The notes beneath the pieces are model-generated. The model was not told the DNA's origin. It ran no database searches and saw only the letters and a program-made list of their open reading frames with translations. Below are positions 43,001 through 52,522 of a stretch of 64,000 nucleotides of DNA, piece by piece. Numbering within the stretch: position 1 is the first letter of the stretch; each line of letters begins with the position of its first letter. This DNA is from Vibrio rumoiensis (GTDB lineage: Bacteria; Pseudomonadota; Gammaproteobacteria; Enterobacterales; Vibrionaceae), in NCBI RefSeq assembly GCF_002218045.2, contig NZ_AP018686.1, positions 248,001 to 312,000 on the forward strand, written 5' to 3'. Made by a program: the position numbers and the translations under genes.

Positions 43001-44556
43001 TACTTGATGGCGGTATTATCTATACACCAGATGATGGTTACAGTGGCGATGACACTATCACTATGACGACGACAGATAACGGTGATGCTGATGGTAAGAA
43101 TCAAGAAACAACAGAAAGCACGATCACCATTACTGATGTTGTAAGCACAGAATCAGATGAACCTAGTGAGCAAGCTTCTAGCTATAACGCAACTTATACA
43201 CCAACAGAGCCAGCTCAGAACTTACGTAGTCATCTGGCATCAGCAACATCACAAGTGAATGCAACATCAGCGATACCTTTAACAGCGTTACTATTAGGCG
43301 CTGCTGTTGCTGCAGAAGAAGGCGATTCGCTGCAATTAAACCACCTAGATGGTGCTCAAATTGTGGATGCAGATAACCAACCTTTAGGGACGGTTGCTGA
43401 AGATGGCTCTGTCACATTAACACCAGATCAAGTTGCAGAGGCTTATGTACACCAACAAGCTGAATCAACCACGACTGAATTTACAGTAGTGACTAAATCT
43501 GCGGATAACCGTGTGGTGGCCGAGCATAATGTTTCTACCGCAAGCTTTAATACCACAGGGTTAGATTCACAGCGTGATGATGCAGGTCAAAATAATTCAT
43601 CGGCTTCGTCTAACAACGCTGAGAATGTACAAGCCGCGGCAGTGGGTGATGCGGAACATGCTGTAGAAGGTCAAAATGTGGCGGATTTATTAGCCGCAAA
43701 CCCTGAAATGGCAGAGCAATTAGCCGAGAATGCTGATCTACTATCGGATGATTTACACGCGATCGTTGATGAAGTATCAGCGCTTTCTCAAGATAATATT
43801 GGTGAAACTGTCGCGGATAAAGTATCTGAACTTCAACAAGACGTGCATGACGCAACCACTCAAGATGATTTAGCTAACCAAGACTTGTCGCTAGCTGATA
43901 ACCCATTTGATCATGAAAATGATACGGATGAGTTAGCAAGTAACGAGGATAGTTCAAATTACTTTGAGCAGTCTTCACAAGATGATGAGACAGCGTTGGC
44001 GGATGATGATGCGCTGAATGCTGATGATTCAAGTGATGATTTTGATAGCGAGCAAGATAGCTTGTATTCAAATGACGACGCGAGTGATAGCTCAATATAC
44101 GCGGATGATGCAAATCAAGATGATGGATTCTTTGGCGATGATGATGACAGTTTTGATTGGGATCATCTTGCTGCCAATGGTCTAGATGGCGGCCTAGATA
44201 GCGATATGTCAGGCATGGAAATGACAGATGATGTGATGATGCTGCACAGTGATTCTGACTTTGATGTGTCAGATTTGCTTGATCAAGACGATCAGAATGG
44301 CAATCTTGATATGGATAAATTACTAGGTGAGGCAGCACCTTCATCGGCAGCAGATATTGGTAAGCCGGAAGAAGCATCAGCGGATGATTTAGCGTCTACC
44401 CAGCATCTTGACCAACCGGATGTATCTGGAATGGGAATGGATTTATCAGGGCTGCATGACACAAGCTCAGCAGGTCATATCATTAATGACTTGTTTGATC
44501 CAAACTCAATGAAACCAACCGATGGCTAATGTCATTTTAAGTTTGCAGTAATACAG

Positions 44557-44593
44557 ATAGCCTCACCGAGAAACAATTGGTGAGGCTATTTTA
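44557..44593 (+). terminator. Intrinsic terminator after the adhesin gene
   Basis: ATAGCCTCACC (44557-44567) pairs perfectly with GGTGAGGCTAT (44579-44589), then TTTTAT. It starts 28 bp after the adhesin stop. The remaining sequence up to 44816 holds no gene I can recognise. Confidence 0.88.
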
Positions 44594-44816
44594 TGGGTAG
44601 GAGCAAGAAACGGTTTCATACATTCATCGTATTAGCTGGAAAACGCTACTAAGATCAAACATTCTATAACCTGCATTACCGTGATGTTAGCTTTTAAATT
44701 AGCCATTGTACCTAGATGAAAAACGCCATAGGATTGATAAAAATCGAGAGTAGTCATAGGCTTTCATCGAATTCAAAATATCCTCATCTGAGGTTAAACA
44801 ACAGGGAGTCAACCAA

Positions 44817-45730
44817 ATGGTTGCAGTGAAAAAACAACAAATAGCACCTCAAGGGCCTGAATTTTCAGAGCTAGTGCAAGGTTATTGGCGCTTAGGCGAT
44901 TGGGGAATGACACCACAAGAACGTTTAACATTTTAAAGCAACATGTTGAACTCGGTGTGACCACGGTCGACCACGCGGATATTTATGGTTACTACGAGTG
45001 TGAACAATTATTTGGTGAAGGATTAGCTCTCGATAAAAGCATGCGTGATCAAATTGAGATCGTCACTAAATGCGATATCAAATTATGCGGCGATAAAAAT
45101 CCCGATTGGAAAGTGAATCACTACAACACCAGCAAGAATCACATTGTTGAATCAGTCAATAACTCATTAGCGCGCTTACAAGTTGAAGATATTGATGTGC
45201 TATTAATTCATCGCCCGGATGCACTAATGGATGCGGATGAAGTGGCTGAGACATTTTCTGAGCTAAAACAAGTCGGTAAAGTGAAGCACTTTGGTGTGTC
45301 TAACTTTACACCTCGTCAATTTGAGTTACTTCAATCTCGTTTAGATGCGCCGTTAGTGACCAACCAGGTTGAAATTAACCCATTAAATTTTGATGTAGTT
45401 GATGACGGTACTCTAGATTTGCTTCAACAATTGCGTGTAAAGCCAATGGCTTGGTCTTGCCTTGCTGGTGGCTCTATTTTTAATGGTTTAAAAGAGCAAC
45501 ATATTCGCGTACGTGATGAACTAGAAGCGATTCGTGAAGAAGTCGGCGCACAAAGTATTGATCAAGTGATCTATGCTTGGGTTCGTCGTTTGCCATCTAA
45601 GCCAATGCCAATCATTGGTTCTGGTAAAATTGAGCGAGTTCAAACTGCGATTGATGCTCTAAGCATTGAATTAACCCGTGAGCAATGGTTTAGAGTGTGG
45701 ATTGCGTCGAAAGGTCACGGTGTGCCATAA
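44817..45730 (+). pseudogene. ydhF: YdhF-like aldo/keto reductase, one-base frameshift
   Basis: NADPH-dependent oxidoreductase of the aldo/keto reductase family, ~304 residues; the physiological substrate is unknown. It begins MVAVKKQQIAPQGPEFSELVQGYWRLGDW and continues VTTVDHADIYGYYECEQLFGE, IVTKCDI, LLIHRPDALMDADEVAE, HFGVSNFTPRQFELLQSRL and LPIIGSGKIERVQTA, matching E. coli YdhF nearly throughout. The tyrosine, lysine and histidine positions of the AKR active site are present. The T-run at 44931-44934 is one T short. Restoring it joins ERLTFLKQHVELGVT. GGGAG upstream supports the ATG at 44817. Confidence 0.9.
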
Positions 45731-45766
45731 ACCACTATGCACGTATAGTAATTGTACTTAGTTAAT

Positions 45767-45792
45767 AAGGAGCTCACTTGAGCTCCTTTTTA
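45767..45792 (+). terminator. Bidirectional terminator between ydhF-like and lysR genes
   Basis: AAGGAGCTC (45767-45775) and GAGCTCCTT (45780-45788) form a perfect stem with an ACTT loop, followed by TTTT. It lies between two convergent genes. Confidence 0.85.
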
Positions 45793-45829
45793 CATTGTTT
45801 TGGTGTTGAATTCGGGGCAATCCGTTGTT

Positions 45830-46807
45830 TTATGATAATGAGGTAGGTTGGTACGGCAGTCCGGCCTGTTGAATAGATTGGCATATCGTCTCACGTATCC
45901 ATTGATGACCTTGGTCTTGATTATTTCTTTCATGCCACAGCAATACATAAGCCATTGGCATAAATTCAAATGGTAGCGGTAATTGAGTCAGCGGATAAAG
46001 CTTTAGTGCGTGGCTAGCAAAGCTTGAGGGTAGGGTGAAGATCAAATCAGTATGAGCACATACGCTCGCCGCGCCATAAAAATCCGGCACAGTAGTATTA
46101 ATTTTACGATGATGACCTAATTCTGCGAGGTAGTAATCTAACGCCCACCATTCCTTACCTTCGCAACGAACTTGCACATGTGATAACGCTAAATAGTGCT
46201 CTAATGTCCAGTCAGTCTCTTTAATTGTTTTTAATACGGGATGATCATTTCGTACCAAGCAAACTTGTTGATCCTTAAATAAGGTTTGGTGCTCAATGCC
46301 TTCGGGTAGCTTGCCGACACTAAATTCTGATTGAGGATGCAAATCCCGCCCAGCAATACCAAAATCGATTTGCCCGTGTTGCAAGTCGTTAAACGATTGG
46401 CCAGTCCATAGATAAGAATCAAGTTGAATATTAGGCGCTTGGTTAAGTAATGACCCAATAAAAGAGGGAATCAAGGTTTCGTAGGCACTTTCAACCATAG
46501 AAAACTAAACTTACGGTGGCTCGTCTCTGGGGTAAACGTGGGTGGTTGAGTGATTTGGTATAAGTCTTGGAGTACGCTCGGCAAAATTTTGGCTAATGCG
46601 AGGGCATGAGCGGTTGGTTTTAAACCATGAGAAGTACGCTGAAAGAGGATCTTCTAGTGTATCGCGTAGACGGTTTAAGCTTTTACTTAATGCCGATTGA
46701 CTTAAATTCAAACGACTTGCCGCACGCGTAACACTTTGTTCTTCAATCAGAACTTGTAAAATTACGAGTAAGTTAAGATCGATTCTGGCTAGTTTATCTA
46801 AATTCAC
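45830..46807 (-). pseudogene. LysR-family transcriptional regulator, frameshifted
   Basis: Regulator of ~325 residues. The N-terminal winged helix-turn-helix is classic: LARIDLNLLVILQVLIEEQSVTRAASRLNLSQSALSKSLNRLRDTLEDPLF. The effector-binding domain follows (FSMVESAYETLIPSFIGSLL, HGQIDFGIAGRDLHPQ, DLIFTLPSSFASHA). Frames change near 46640 (just after the HTH) and near 46505. It is divergent from the MFS transporter gene with an ~107 bp gap, the common arrangement for a LysR regulator and its target. The effector is unknown. Confidence 0.85.
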
Positions 46808-46914
46808 TGTTATTCCTTTAGGAAATTGTCTTTAGCTATTATACCATTTCTATTCATAACATCTAAGCGCTACACTAGCGGCCTTATCTGATGTGCCAAC
46901 TTTACGAGAATTCG

Positions 46915-48119
46915 ATGCAACGCAACTTATTACCTATGTTAATGGCGATGGTGTTACTTAGCCCATTAGCTATCGATATTTATTTACCGTCTCTCCCGAC
47001 GATGGCGGCGGAATTTTCTGTTTCCAATAGTGAAGTTCAATCCACTTTAATTCTATTTTGTTCGCAATGGGATTAGGCCAGATTGTGATTGGCCCGCTTG
47101 CTGACCGTTTTGGTCGCCGACCAGTTGCGTTGTTTGGTGTCATTTTATACGGGTTGAGTAGTGTTCTAGCCGCCGTAGCACAAGAGTTTGAGTTGTTACA
47201 AATTGCTCGAGTACTACAAGGGTTAGCGGCTTGCTCGACTTCAATTGTCGTATTCAGCGCGGTTCGAGATTGTTACAGCGTAAAAGATGGGGCAAAAATT
47301 TATAGCTACCTCAATGGCGCGATTTGTGTGATACCAGCATTAGCTCCAACCTTAGGTGGGGTATTAGCACTGCATTTTGGTTGGCGTTCAACGTTTGTAT
47401 TTATGACCTGCTATTCGATTTTGATTTTATGCATGGTGGCGTTTCGCTTCCCGGAAACACGACCAGCGAATACGGTCAGTGACGGCGCTCTGTACCGTTG
47501 GGCTCGTTATCAGCCAGTATTGATGGATCGACACTTTCTTTTTTATGCCATTTGCTGCATGACAGGCATGGGCGCGATTTTAACTTACGTGTCTTACTCA
47601 CCAGTGTGGTTGATTGGACATTTAGGAATGTCGGAATTAGCGTTTAGTGGTTTGTTTGGTGTCAATGCACTGATTAATATCGGTGCTTGCTTTGGCGCAC
47701 CATGGGTGATCAAAAAGCTTGGTAATCGCCCAACCGTTATCTTTGCATTATCATTATTTATCGTTTCGGCGGCTTTACAATTTGCGGTCCAGCAATCTGG
47801 GCTTGTTTCACCATTGGCAGCAGCGGCAGGTTTCATGCTACCAATGGCATTGCTATGTATTGGCTTTGCTTTGCTGCTTGGTCCGGCAACCAGCATGGCA
47901 TTATCTGGTTTTGGCGAACGCGCTGGAACCGCGGCGGCAATGCTTGGCTTTATTCAAATGAGCGGCGCGTCATTATTGGCGGGCTTGATTCAACAAACCT
48001 CGTTAACGGCTCCTTATGCGGTGATCTGTGTAATGGGCGGCGGGGCGATTATATTGCTGTCAGTAATGTCGATGAAAAGAATGAACGCATGGCATGTCGA
48101 ACGACTGGCTCACGATTGA
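46915..48119 (+). pseudogene. MFS drug-efflux transporter (Bcr/CflA type), one-base frameshift
   Basis: Inner-membrane proton antiporter of the Bcr/CflA group, ~401 residues. The start MQRNLLPMLMAMVLLSPLAIDIYLPSLPTMAAEF and the motif LADRFGRRPVALFG (motif A) are typical. Further helices include LNGAICVIPALAPTLGGVLA and a long C-terminal series. The ATG at 46915 is preferred over 46891 because the family N-terminus begins there. The T-run at 47056-47059 is one T short; restoring it gives LILFLFAMGLGQIVIGPLADRFG. It is divergent from the LysR regulator, which probably controls it. Confidence 0.88.
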
Positions 48120-48154
48120 TGTGTCATGCTTCTCTTTATGAGTAATAGATGAAA

Positions 48155-48176
48155 GCCAGCCTAGTGCTGGTTTTTT
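48155..48176 (+). terminator. Short terminator after the MFS gene
   Basis: CCAGC and GCTGG flank CTAGT, followed by TTTTTT. The stem is short but the T-run is good. Confidence 0.65.
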
Positions 48177-48279
48177 ATTATATGAATTTTGTATATTTGG
48201 CTTTCAATTATTTGTGTATGTGGGCTTCAGAGGCGTAGTATTGACCTAGATTGATTAATTTTTAAATCAGAGGTATCGG

Positions 48280-49269
48280 ATGAAAATCTCAATGTTTAGC
48301 ACAAAATCGTATGATGAAGCATCATTTTGTCAGGCGAATGAAAACCATGGTCATGAATGTCATTTTTATAATTTTCAACTGGATTTAAAAACCGCGTCAA
48401 TTGCTGAAGATTCTCAAGTCGTCTGTGCGTTTGTTAATGATGACTTAAGTCGTCCTGTACTAGAGAAACTGGCAAAGCAAGGCACTAAACTGATTGCAAT
48501 GCGCTGTGCCGGATTTGACCGTGTTGATTTAGAAGCTGCAAAAGAATTGGGATTACAAGTTGTAAGAGTGCCAGCATATTCACCAGAGGCCATTGCGGAA
48601 CATGCAGTAGGCATGATGATGTGCTTAAATCGTCGTTTCCATAAAGCTTATCAGCGTACCCGTGATGCTAACTTTTCTTTAGAAGGTCTAACTGGATTTA
48701 ACTTTTATGGTAAAACCGCAGGCGTGATTGGTACTGGTAAAATTGGCTTAGCCATTATGCGTATTTTAAAAGGACTAGGTATGAATGTTTTATGCTACGA
48801 CCCATACCCTAGTGATGCCGCAAATGAGATTGGCGCAACTTACTCTTCGCTTGACGATATTTATCAGCAATCGGATGTGATCACACTGCATTGTCCTTTA
48901 ACATCAGAAAATCGCCGGCTCTTAAATGCTGAATCATTTAGTAAAATGAAAGATAAAGTGATGATTATCAATACCAGCCGAGGTGGTCTACTGGATTCAC
49001 AAGATGCCATTGAAGCGCTAAAAGCCGGAAAAATTGGCGCATTGGGACTTGATGTATATGACAATGAGAAAGAATTGTTCTTCCAAGATAAATCCAATGA
49101 CATTATTACCGATGATATTTTCCGTCGTTTATCCGCTTGTCATAATGTTTTATTCACCGGACATCAGGCATTTCTAACGAATGAAGCATTAGCCAATATT
49201 GCTGATACGACATTAAGTAACATTAAGCTGTTCTCGCAGGGTAAGTCTTCTGGTAATGAAGTGCTCTAA
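48280..49269 (+). CDS. ldhA: Fermentative D-lactate dehydrogenase LdhA
   Basis: NADH-dependent reduction of pyruvate to D-lactate during fermentation; cytoplasmic. 329 residues, the same as E. coli LdhA. The Rossmann motif GVIGTGKIGLAIMRILKGLGM is present. Catalytic positions are visible as the arginine in NTSRGGLLDSQ, the glutamate in LDVYDNEKE and the histidine in FTGHQAFLTNEAL. The N-terminus MKISMFSTKSYDEASFCQANE is family-like and is preceded by AGAGG. The frame is intact. Confidence 0.95.
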   Translation: MKISMFSTKSYDEASFCQANENHGHECHFYNFQLDLKTASIAEDSQVVCAFVNDDLSRPVLEKLAKQGTKLIAMRCAGFDRVDLEAAKELGLQVVRVPAYSPEAIAEHAVGMMMCLNRRFHKAYQRTRDANFSLEGLTGFNFYGKTAGVIGTGKIGLAIMRILKGLGMNVLCYDPYPSDAANEIGATYSSLDDIYQQSDVITLHCPLTSENRRLLNAESFSKMKDKVMIINTSRGGLLDSQDAIEALKAGKIGALGLDVYDNEKELFFQDKSNDIITDDIFRRLSACHNVLFTGHQAFLTNEALANIADTTLSNIKLFSQGKSSGNEVL

Positions 49270-49350
49270 AGTCAAACTATAGTAGTTAGTCATGGGGTGG
49301 AGTATTATTCGTATATCAATTTTACACTCCCCTTAAAAGAGTACGTTTTA

Positions 49351-49635
49351 ATGATTACCCTGCAAGCTGGATTAATTTACTGCTTAATCCTGAGTTTTGT
49401 CACTTTTATTGTCTATTGGAAAGACAAACGAGCGTCAATCAAAGGTAATTGGCGCACCCCAGAAAAAACGTTACACATACTTGCTTTTTTAGGTGGATGG
49501 CCGGGCGCGTTGTTAGCTCAGCACCTCTTTCGCCATAAAACCAGTAAGTTTCGTTTTCAGTTTGTATTTTGGTTATTAGTTGCCCTTAATTGTATTGGTA
49601 CAGTTTTGATCCAAAACCCTGATTTTTATATGTAA
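49351..49635 (+). CDS. DUF1294 membrane protein
   Basis: Small integral membrane protein of unknown function, 94 residues. It begins MITLQAGLIYCLILSFVTFIVYWKDKRAS. It carries the DUF1294 hallmark RTPEKTLHILAFLGGWPGALLAQHLFRHKTSKFRFQF with two or three further helices. I chose ATG 49351 because AAGAG precedes it and the family starts there; an in-frame ATG at 49297 would add 18 residues. sseA follows after 24 bp. Confidence 0.85.
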   Translation: MITLQAGLIYCLILSFVTFIVYWKDKRASIKGNWRTPEKTLHILAFLGGWPGALLAQHLFRHKTSKFRFQFVFWLLVALNCIGTVLIQNPDFYM

Positions 49636-49659
49636 TGTGAATCAACAAGGATTACCGCC

Positions 49660-50496
49660 ATGAACTCTGATTATCCTTTAGTTTCTGCAACTTGGCTCTT
49701 TGATCATTTTTCTGACGATAATGTCGTTGTTCTTGATACGACAACTCAACATGCCGTGGTCGGTGAAGCCTTAGAATTGCCTCGTCAGTATTTACCTAAC
49801 TCTCAGCTTTTTGATATCGAAAATGTTTTCCTTGATTTAACCAATCCACTACCAAATACCATGCCAAGCCCTGAATTGTTTATCGAACAAGCTCGTCAGC
49901 TAGGCATTAATCAAGATAGTGTGGTGGTGCTCTATGATGCTCGAGGTTTATATTCCGCTCCTCGCGCTTGGTGGATATTTAAAACCATGGGCTTTGAGCA
50001 CGTTTATGTCTTAGACGGTGGACTGTCATTATGGCAATCATTGGGCTACCCATTAGTGGATTCTTATACTGATATAGATAGAGCGATGGGTAATGTGAAT
50101 GCAAACTATCAAGCGCAGAAAGTGTTTAATGTGGATGATGTGTTAGCGGCGATTTCAAACGATGATATTCAAATTATTGATGTGCGTTCGCAAGAGCGAT
50201 TTTTAGGTAAAGTCGCAGAGCCTCGTGAAGGGATGCGATCTGGACATATTCCATCTTCAATTAACCTACCTTTTAGTTCGGTACTTGAAGGGCATCAATT
50301 CAAGAAACTCGAGGCGCTGGAAACACTACTTGAACAGCATTTAGATGCTTCAAAACAGCAAGTATTTTCATGTGGTTCAGGCTTAACGGCGTGTATTGTC
50401 CTGATGGCGGCTTATCTTTGTGGCTATACTAACCTAGCCGTATACGATGGCTCTTGGGCTGAATGGGGCGCAAACCATGATCTACCGGTTGAATAA
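49660..50496 (+). CDS. sseA: 3-mercaptopyruvate sulfurtransferase SseA
   Basis: Transfers sulfur from 3-mercaptopyruvate (or thiosulfate) to an acceptor such as cyanide or a thiol. 278 residues with two rhodanese domains. The active-site loop FSCGSGLTACIV contains the CGSG(V/L)TA signature that marks 3-mercaptopyruvate sulfurtransferases rather than thiosulfate rhodaneses. PSSINLPFSSVLEG and DGSWAEWGANHDLPVE are also typical. Start ATG with AAGGA upstream. The GFA-family gene follows after 11 bp, so the two are probably co-transcribed. Confidence 0.93.
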   Translation: MNSDYPLVSATWLFDHFSDDNVVVLDTTTQHAVVGEALELPRQYLPNSQLFDIENVFLDLTNPLPNTMPSPELFIEQARQLGINQDSVVVLYDARGLYSAPRAWWIFKTMGFEHVYVLDGGLSLWQSLGYPLVDSYTDIDRAMGNVNANYQAQKVFNVDDVLAAISNDDIQIIDVRSQERFLGKVAEPREGMRSGHIPSSINLPFSSVLEGHQFKKLEALETLLEQHLDASKQQVFSCGSGLTACIVLMAAYLCGYTNLAVYDGSWAEWGANHDLPVE

Positions 50497-50507
50497 GGAA
50501 TCGAGTT

Positions 50508-50927
50508 ATGACGGATGTCAGTTATCCAGTAAAAGGCCAATGTCAGTGTGGTAGTGTGAACTTTACCTTGAAAGCGGCACCTAAAGTAGTAATGGCTTGC
50601 CATTGTAAAGAATGCCAAAAATTATCCACCAGTGCGTTTAGTATCACTTGTGTCCTGGATGCAAAGGATATTGATATTCAAGGTGAGCTAAAGCAAACCA
50701 GCCGCACTGCAGACAGCGGCAATGAAAATATCGGTCATTTCTGTGCTGGTTGCGGTAATCGTATTTATCAATTAAACCCTGCCGTGCCTGAAATGATCAA
50801 ATTCAAGGCGGCGGCCAGTTTAGACGATACACGTATGATTGTACCGACGATGCATGTATGGACAAGCGAAAAGCAAAATTGGGTTGTGATCCCCGATGAT
50901 GTTCAGCAATTTGAAAAACAACGTTAA
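50508..50927 (+). CDS. GFA-family (Gfa-like, CENP-V fold) zinc protein
   Basis: Predicted zinc protein of the glutathione-dependent formaldehyde-activating (GFA) family, 139 residues. Zinc ligands are visible as CQCGSVNF, CHCKECQKLST and CAGCGNRIYQL, the usual three Cys clusters. Despite the family name, members are not shown to act on formaldehyde in general, so the substrate is open. It follows sseA closely. Confidence 0.85.
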   Translation: MTDVSYPVKGQCQCGSVNFTLKAAPKVVMACHCKECQKLSTSAFSITCVLDAKDIDIQGELKQTSRTADSGNENIGHFCAGCGNRIYQLNPAVPEMIKFKAAASLDDTRMIVPTMHVWTSEKQNWVVIPDDVQQFEKQR

Positions 50928-51037
50928 TCGATAACTGGTGAGCGTTGAATCATCTTCCCTTATCACAATGATAACTTGCATATCGGCCAAATAGGTTCGA
51001 CACTGAAGCCATTCCATCACAATTTAAGGATGATGTT

Positions 51038-52453
51038 ATGGCTTCTGTTCCCTCCAATACTTTTTACCGTACCGAACATGACAGCATGGGAGAGGTAAAA
51101 GTCCCCAAAGATGCTTTATATCAGGCTCAAACTCAACGAGCCGTCGATAATTTTTCAATCAGTTCTTTGACCATGCCTCCTCGTTTTATTCAATCTGTTG
51201 CCATGATCAAACAAGCCGCTGCTAAAGCTAACGAAGAGTTGGGTCTACTCGATAGTACGATGTCTAAAGCGATTCAAGCGAGTTGTCAGGCCATTATAGA
51301 TGGCGAGTATCTTGACCAATTTCCTATCGATGTTTTTCAGACTGGTTCTGGTACCAGCACCAACATGAATCTTAATGAAGTGATCGCGACCTTATCAAAT
51401 CAAATTCTTGAAGAAGAAACGGGGCAAGCACAGCGTGTTGGGCCGAACGATCATGTCAATATGGCGCAAAGCAGTAATGATGTGATTCCCTCGGCGATTC
51501 AGCTTAGTGCATTAATGGCGATTGAAGATGAATTGATTCCTGCCATGGAGCATTTAAGTCAAGTGTTGAAGGCAAAAGCGTCTGCACTATCTCATATTGT
51601 GAAAACCGGTCGTACTCACTTAATGGATGCGATGCCAGTAACCATGGGGCAGGAGTTATCTGGTTGGAAGGTGCAAATCGATAAAGCTCGCTGCCGCATT
51701 GAACAACTCTTGCCTGATTTAAAGCAATTGGCGCAGGGCGGAACTGCAGTGGGTACCGGCATTAATGCACCTCAAGAATTTGCTCAATTATTTACTCAGC
51801 ATCTGAGTTCAATAACGGGAAAGTCCATTCAGCCAAGCGACAACTATTTCTACAGTTTAAGCTGCCAAGACTCAAGTGTGGCTGTATCTGGTGAATTAAA
51901 AGCCTATGCTGTAGCCTTAATGAAAATATCCAATGATCTACGTTGGATGAATTCAGGGCCACTCGCGGGAATAGGTGAAATAGAACTGCCAGCTTTACAA
52001 CCAGGTTCATCGATTATGCCAGGAAAAGTGAATCCTGTTATCCCCGAAGCCGTAGCCATGGCAGCAGCTCAAGTGATAGGGAATGACACAACGATTACGG
52101 TTGCAGGGCAAAGTGGTAATTTTCAATTAAATGTGATGTTGCCAGTGATTGCTCTCAACTTACTGCAAAGCATTGAACTACTGGCTAATAGTTCACGCAG
52201 TCTCGCGGATCAAGCGATAAAAGATTTTGTTGTGCGAGAAGATAATTTGGATTTGGCTCTCGTTAAAAATCCAATTTTAGTGACCGCGTTAAACCCTATT
52301 ATTGGCTATGAAAAAGCTGCGCAAATTGCCAAGAAAGCGTATAAAGAAAAGCGTGCGATTATTGATGTGGCAGAACAAGAAACGGAATTATCTAGAGCAG
52401 AGTTAGAGAAAGCACTTGATCCGAGTAAGCTCACTCAAGGTGGTATCTGTTAG
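51038..52453 (+). CDS. fumC: Class II fumarase FumC
   Basis: Reversible hydration of fumarate to L-malate in the TCA cycle; iron-independent homotetramer. 471 residues. The order FRTEHDSMGEVKVP-type start, QTGSGTSTNMNLNEVIA, NDHVNMAQSSNDVIPSA, GRTHLMDAMPVTMGQELSG and the signature GSSIMPGKVNPVIPEA identifies the fumarase/aspartase family. The TGSGTxxNMNxNEV and GRTHLxDAxP segments favour FumC over AspA. The frame is intact and an AAGGATGA site precedes the ATG. Confidence 0.93.
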   Translation: MASVPSNTFYRTEHDSMGEVKVPKDALYQAQTQRAVDNFSISSLTMPPRFIQSVAMIKQAAAKANEELGLLDSTMSKAIQASCQAIIDGEYLDQFPIDVFQTGSGTSTNMNLNEVIATLSNQILEEETGQAQRVGPNDHVNMAQSSNDVIPSAIQLSALMAIEDELIPAMEHLSQVLKAKASALSHIVKTGRTHLMDAMPVTMGQELSGWKVQIDKARCRIEQLLPDLKQLAQGGTAVGTGINAPQEFAQLFTQHLSSITGKSIQPSDNYFYSLSCQDSSVAVSGELKAYAVALMKISNDLRWMNSGPLAGIGEIELPALQPGSSIMPGKVNPVIPEAVAMAAAQVIGNDTTITVAGQSGNFQLNVMLPVIALNLLQSIELLANSSRSLADQAIKDFVVREDNLDLALVKNPILVTALNPIIGYEKAAQIAKKAYKEKRAIIDVAEQETELSRAELEKALDPSKLTQGGIC

Positions 52454-52475
52454 TTAGGAATAAAGCAGAAATAAA

Positions 52476-52505
52476 AAGGCCGCTGCGGTTAACAGCGGCC
52501 TTAAA
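52476..52505. terminator. Bidirectional terminator between fumC and ompA
   Basis: AAGGCCGCTG (52476-52485) pairs perfectly with CAGCGGCCTT (52493-52502) around a 7-nt loop. An A-run on the left gives a T-run for the minus-strand ompA; the plus-strand side is weaker. Confidence 0.88.
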
Positions 52506-52522
52506 GTTATAAGCTTAGAGGC

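Larger units (their letters stand above)
27065..44529 (+). pseudogene. Giant LapA/Bap-like surface adhesin, many small frameshifts
   Basis: Very large secreted adhesin, ~5800 residues if all frames are joined. The N-terminal retention module (~residues 1-150, beginning MENNIPSSNVTNVNVESGSV) is followed by the LapG-type site PAAG at residues 161-164. About ten tandem repeats of ~310 residues follow to ~37040; they resemble the T1SS-143-type repeats of Vibrio RTX-like proteins. More divergent cadherin-like Asp-rich modules run to ~43140. The C-terminus has a hydrophobic stretch (AIPLTALLLGAAVAA), helical sequence and an Asp/Ser-rich tail ending NDLFDPNSMKPTDG. I see no GGxGxDxxx RTX nonapeptides. 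At least 14 small indels interrupt the frame. Export through LapBCE and cleavage by LapG are inferred from the adjoining gene cluster. Confidence 0.88.

Noticed and set aside
46834..46850. TATACCATTT near the lysR-MFS gap as another hexuronate operator
   Set aside because: It matches only part of the 12-mer and contains a likely -10 sequence for one of the divergent genes.
51038..52453. Aspartate ammonia-lyase as an alternative to fumarase
   Set aside because: The TGSGTSTNMNLNEV and GRTHLMDAMPVT segments fit FumC better than AspA.
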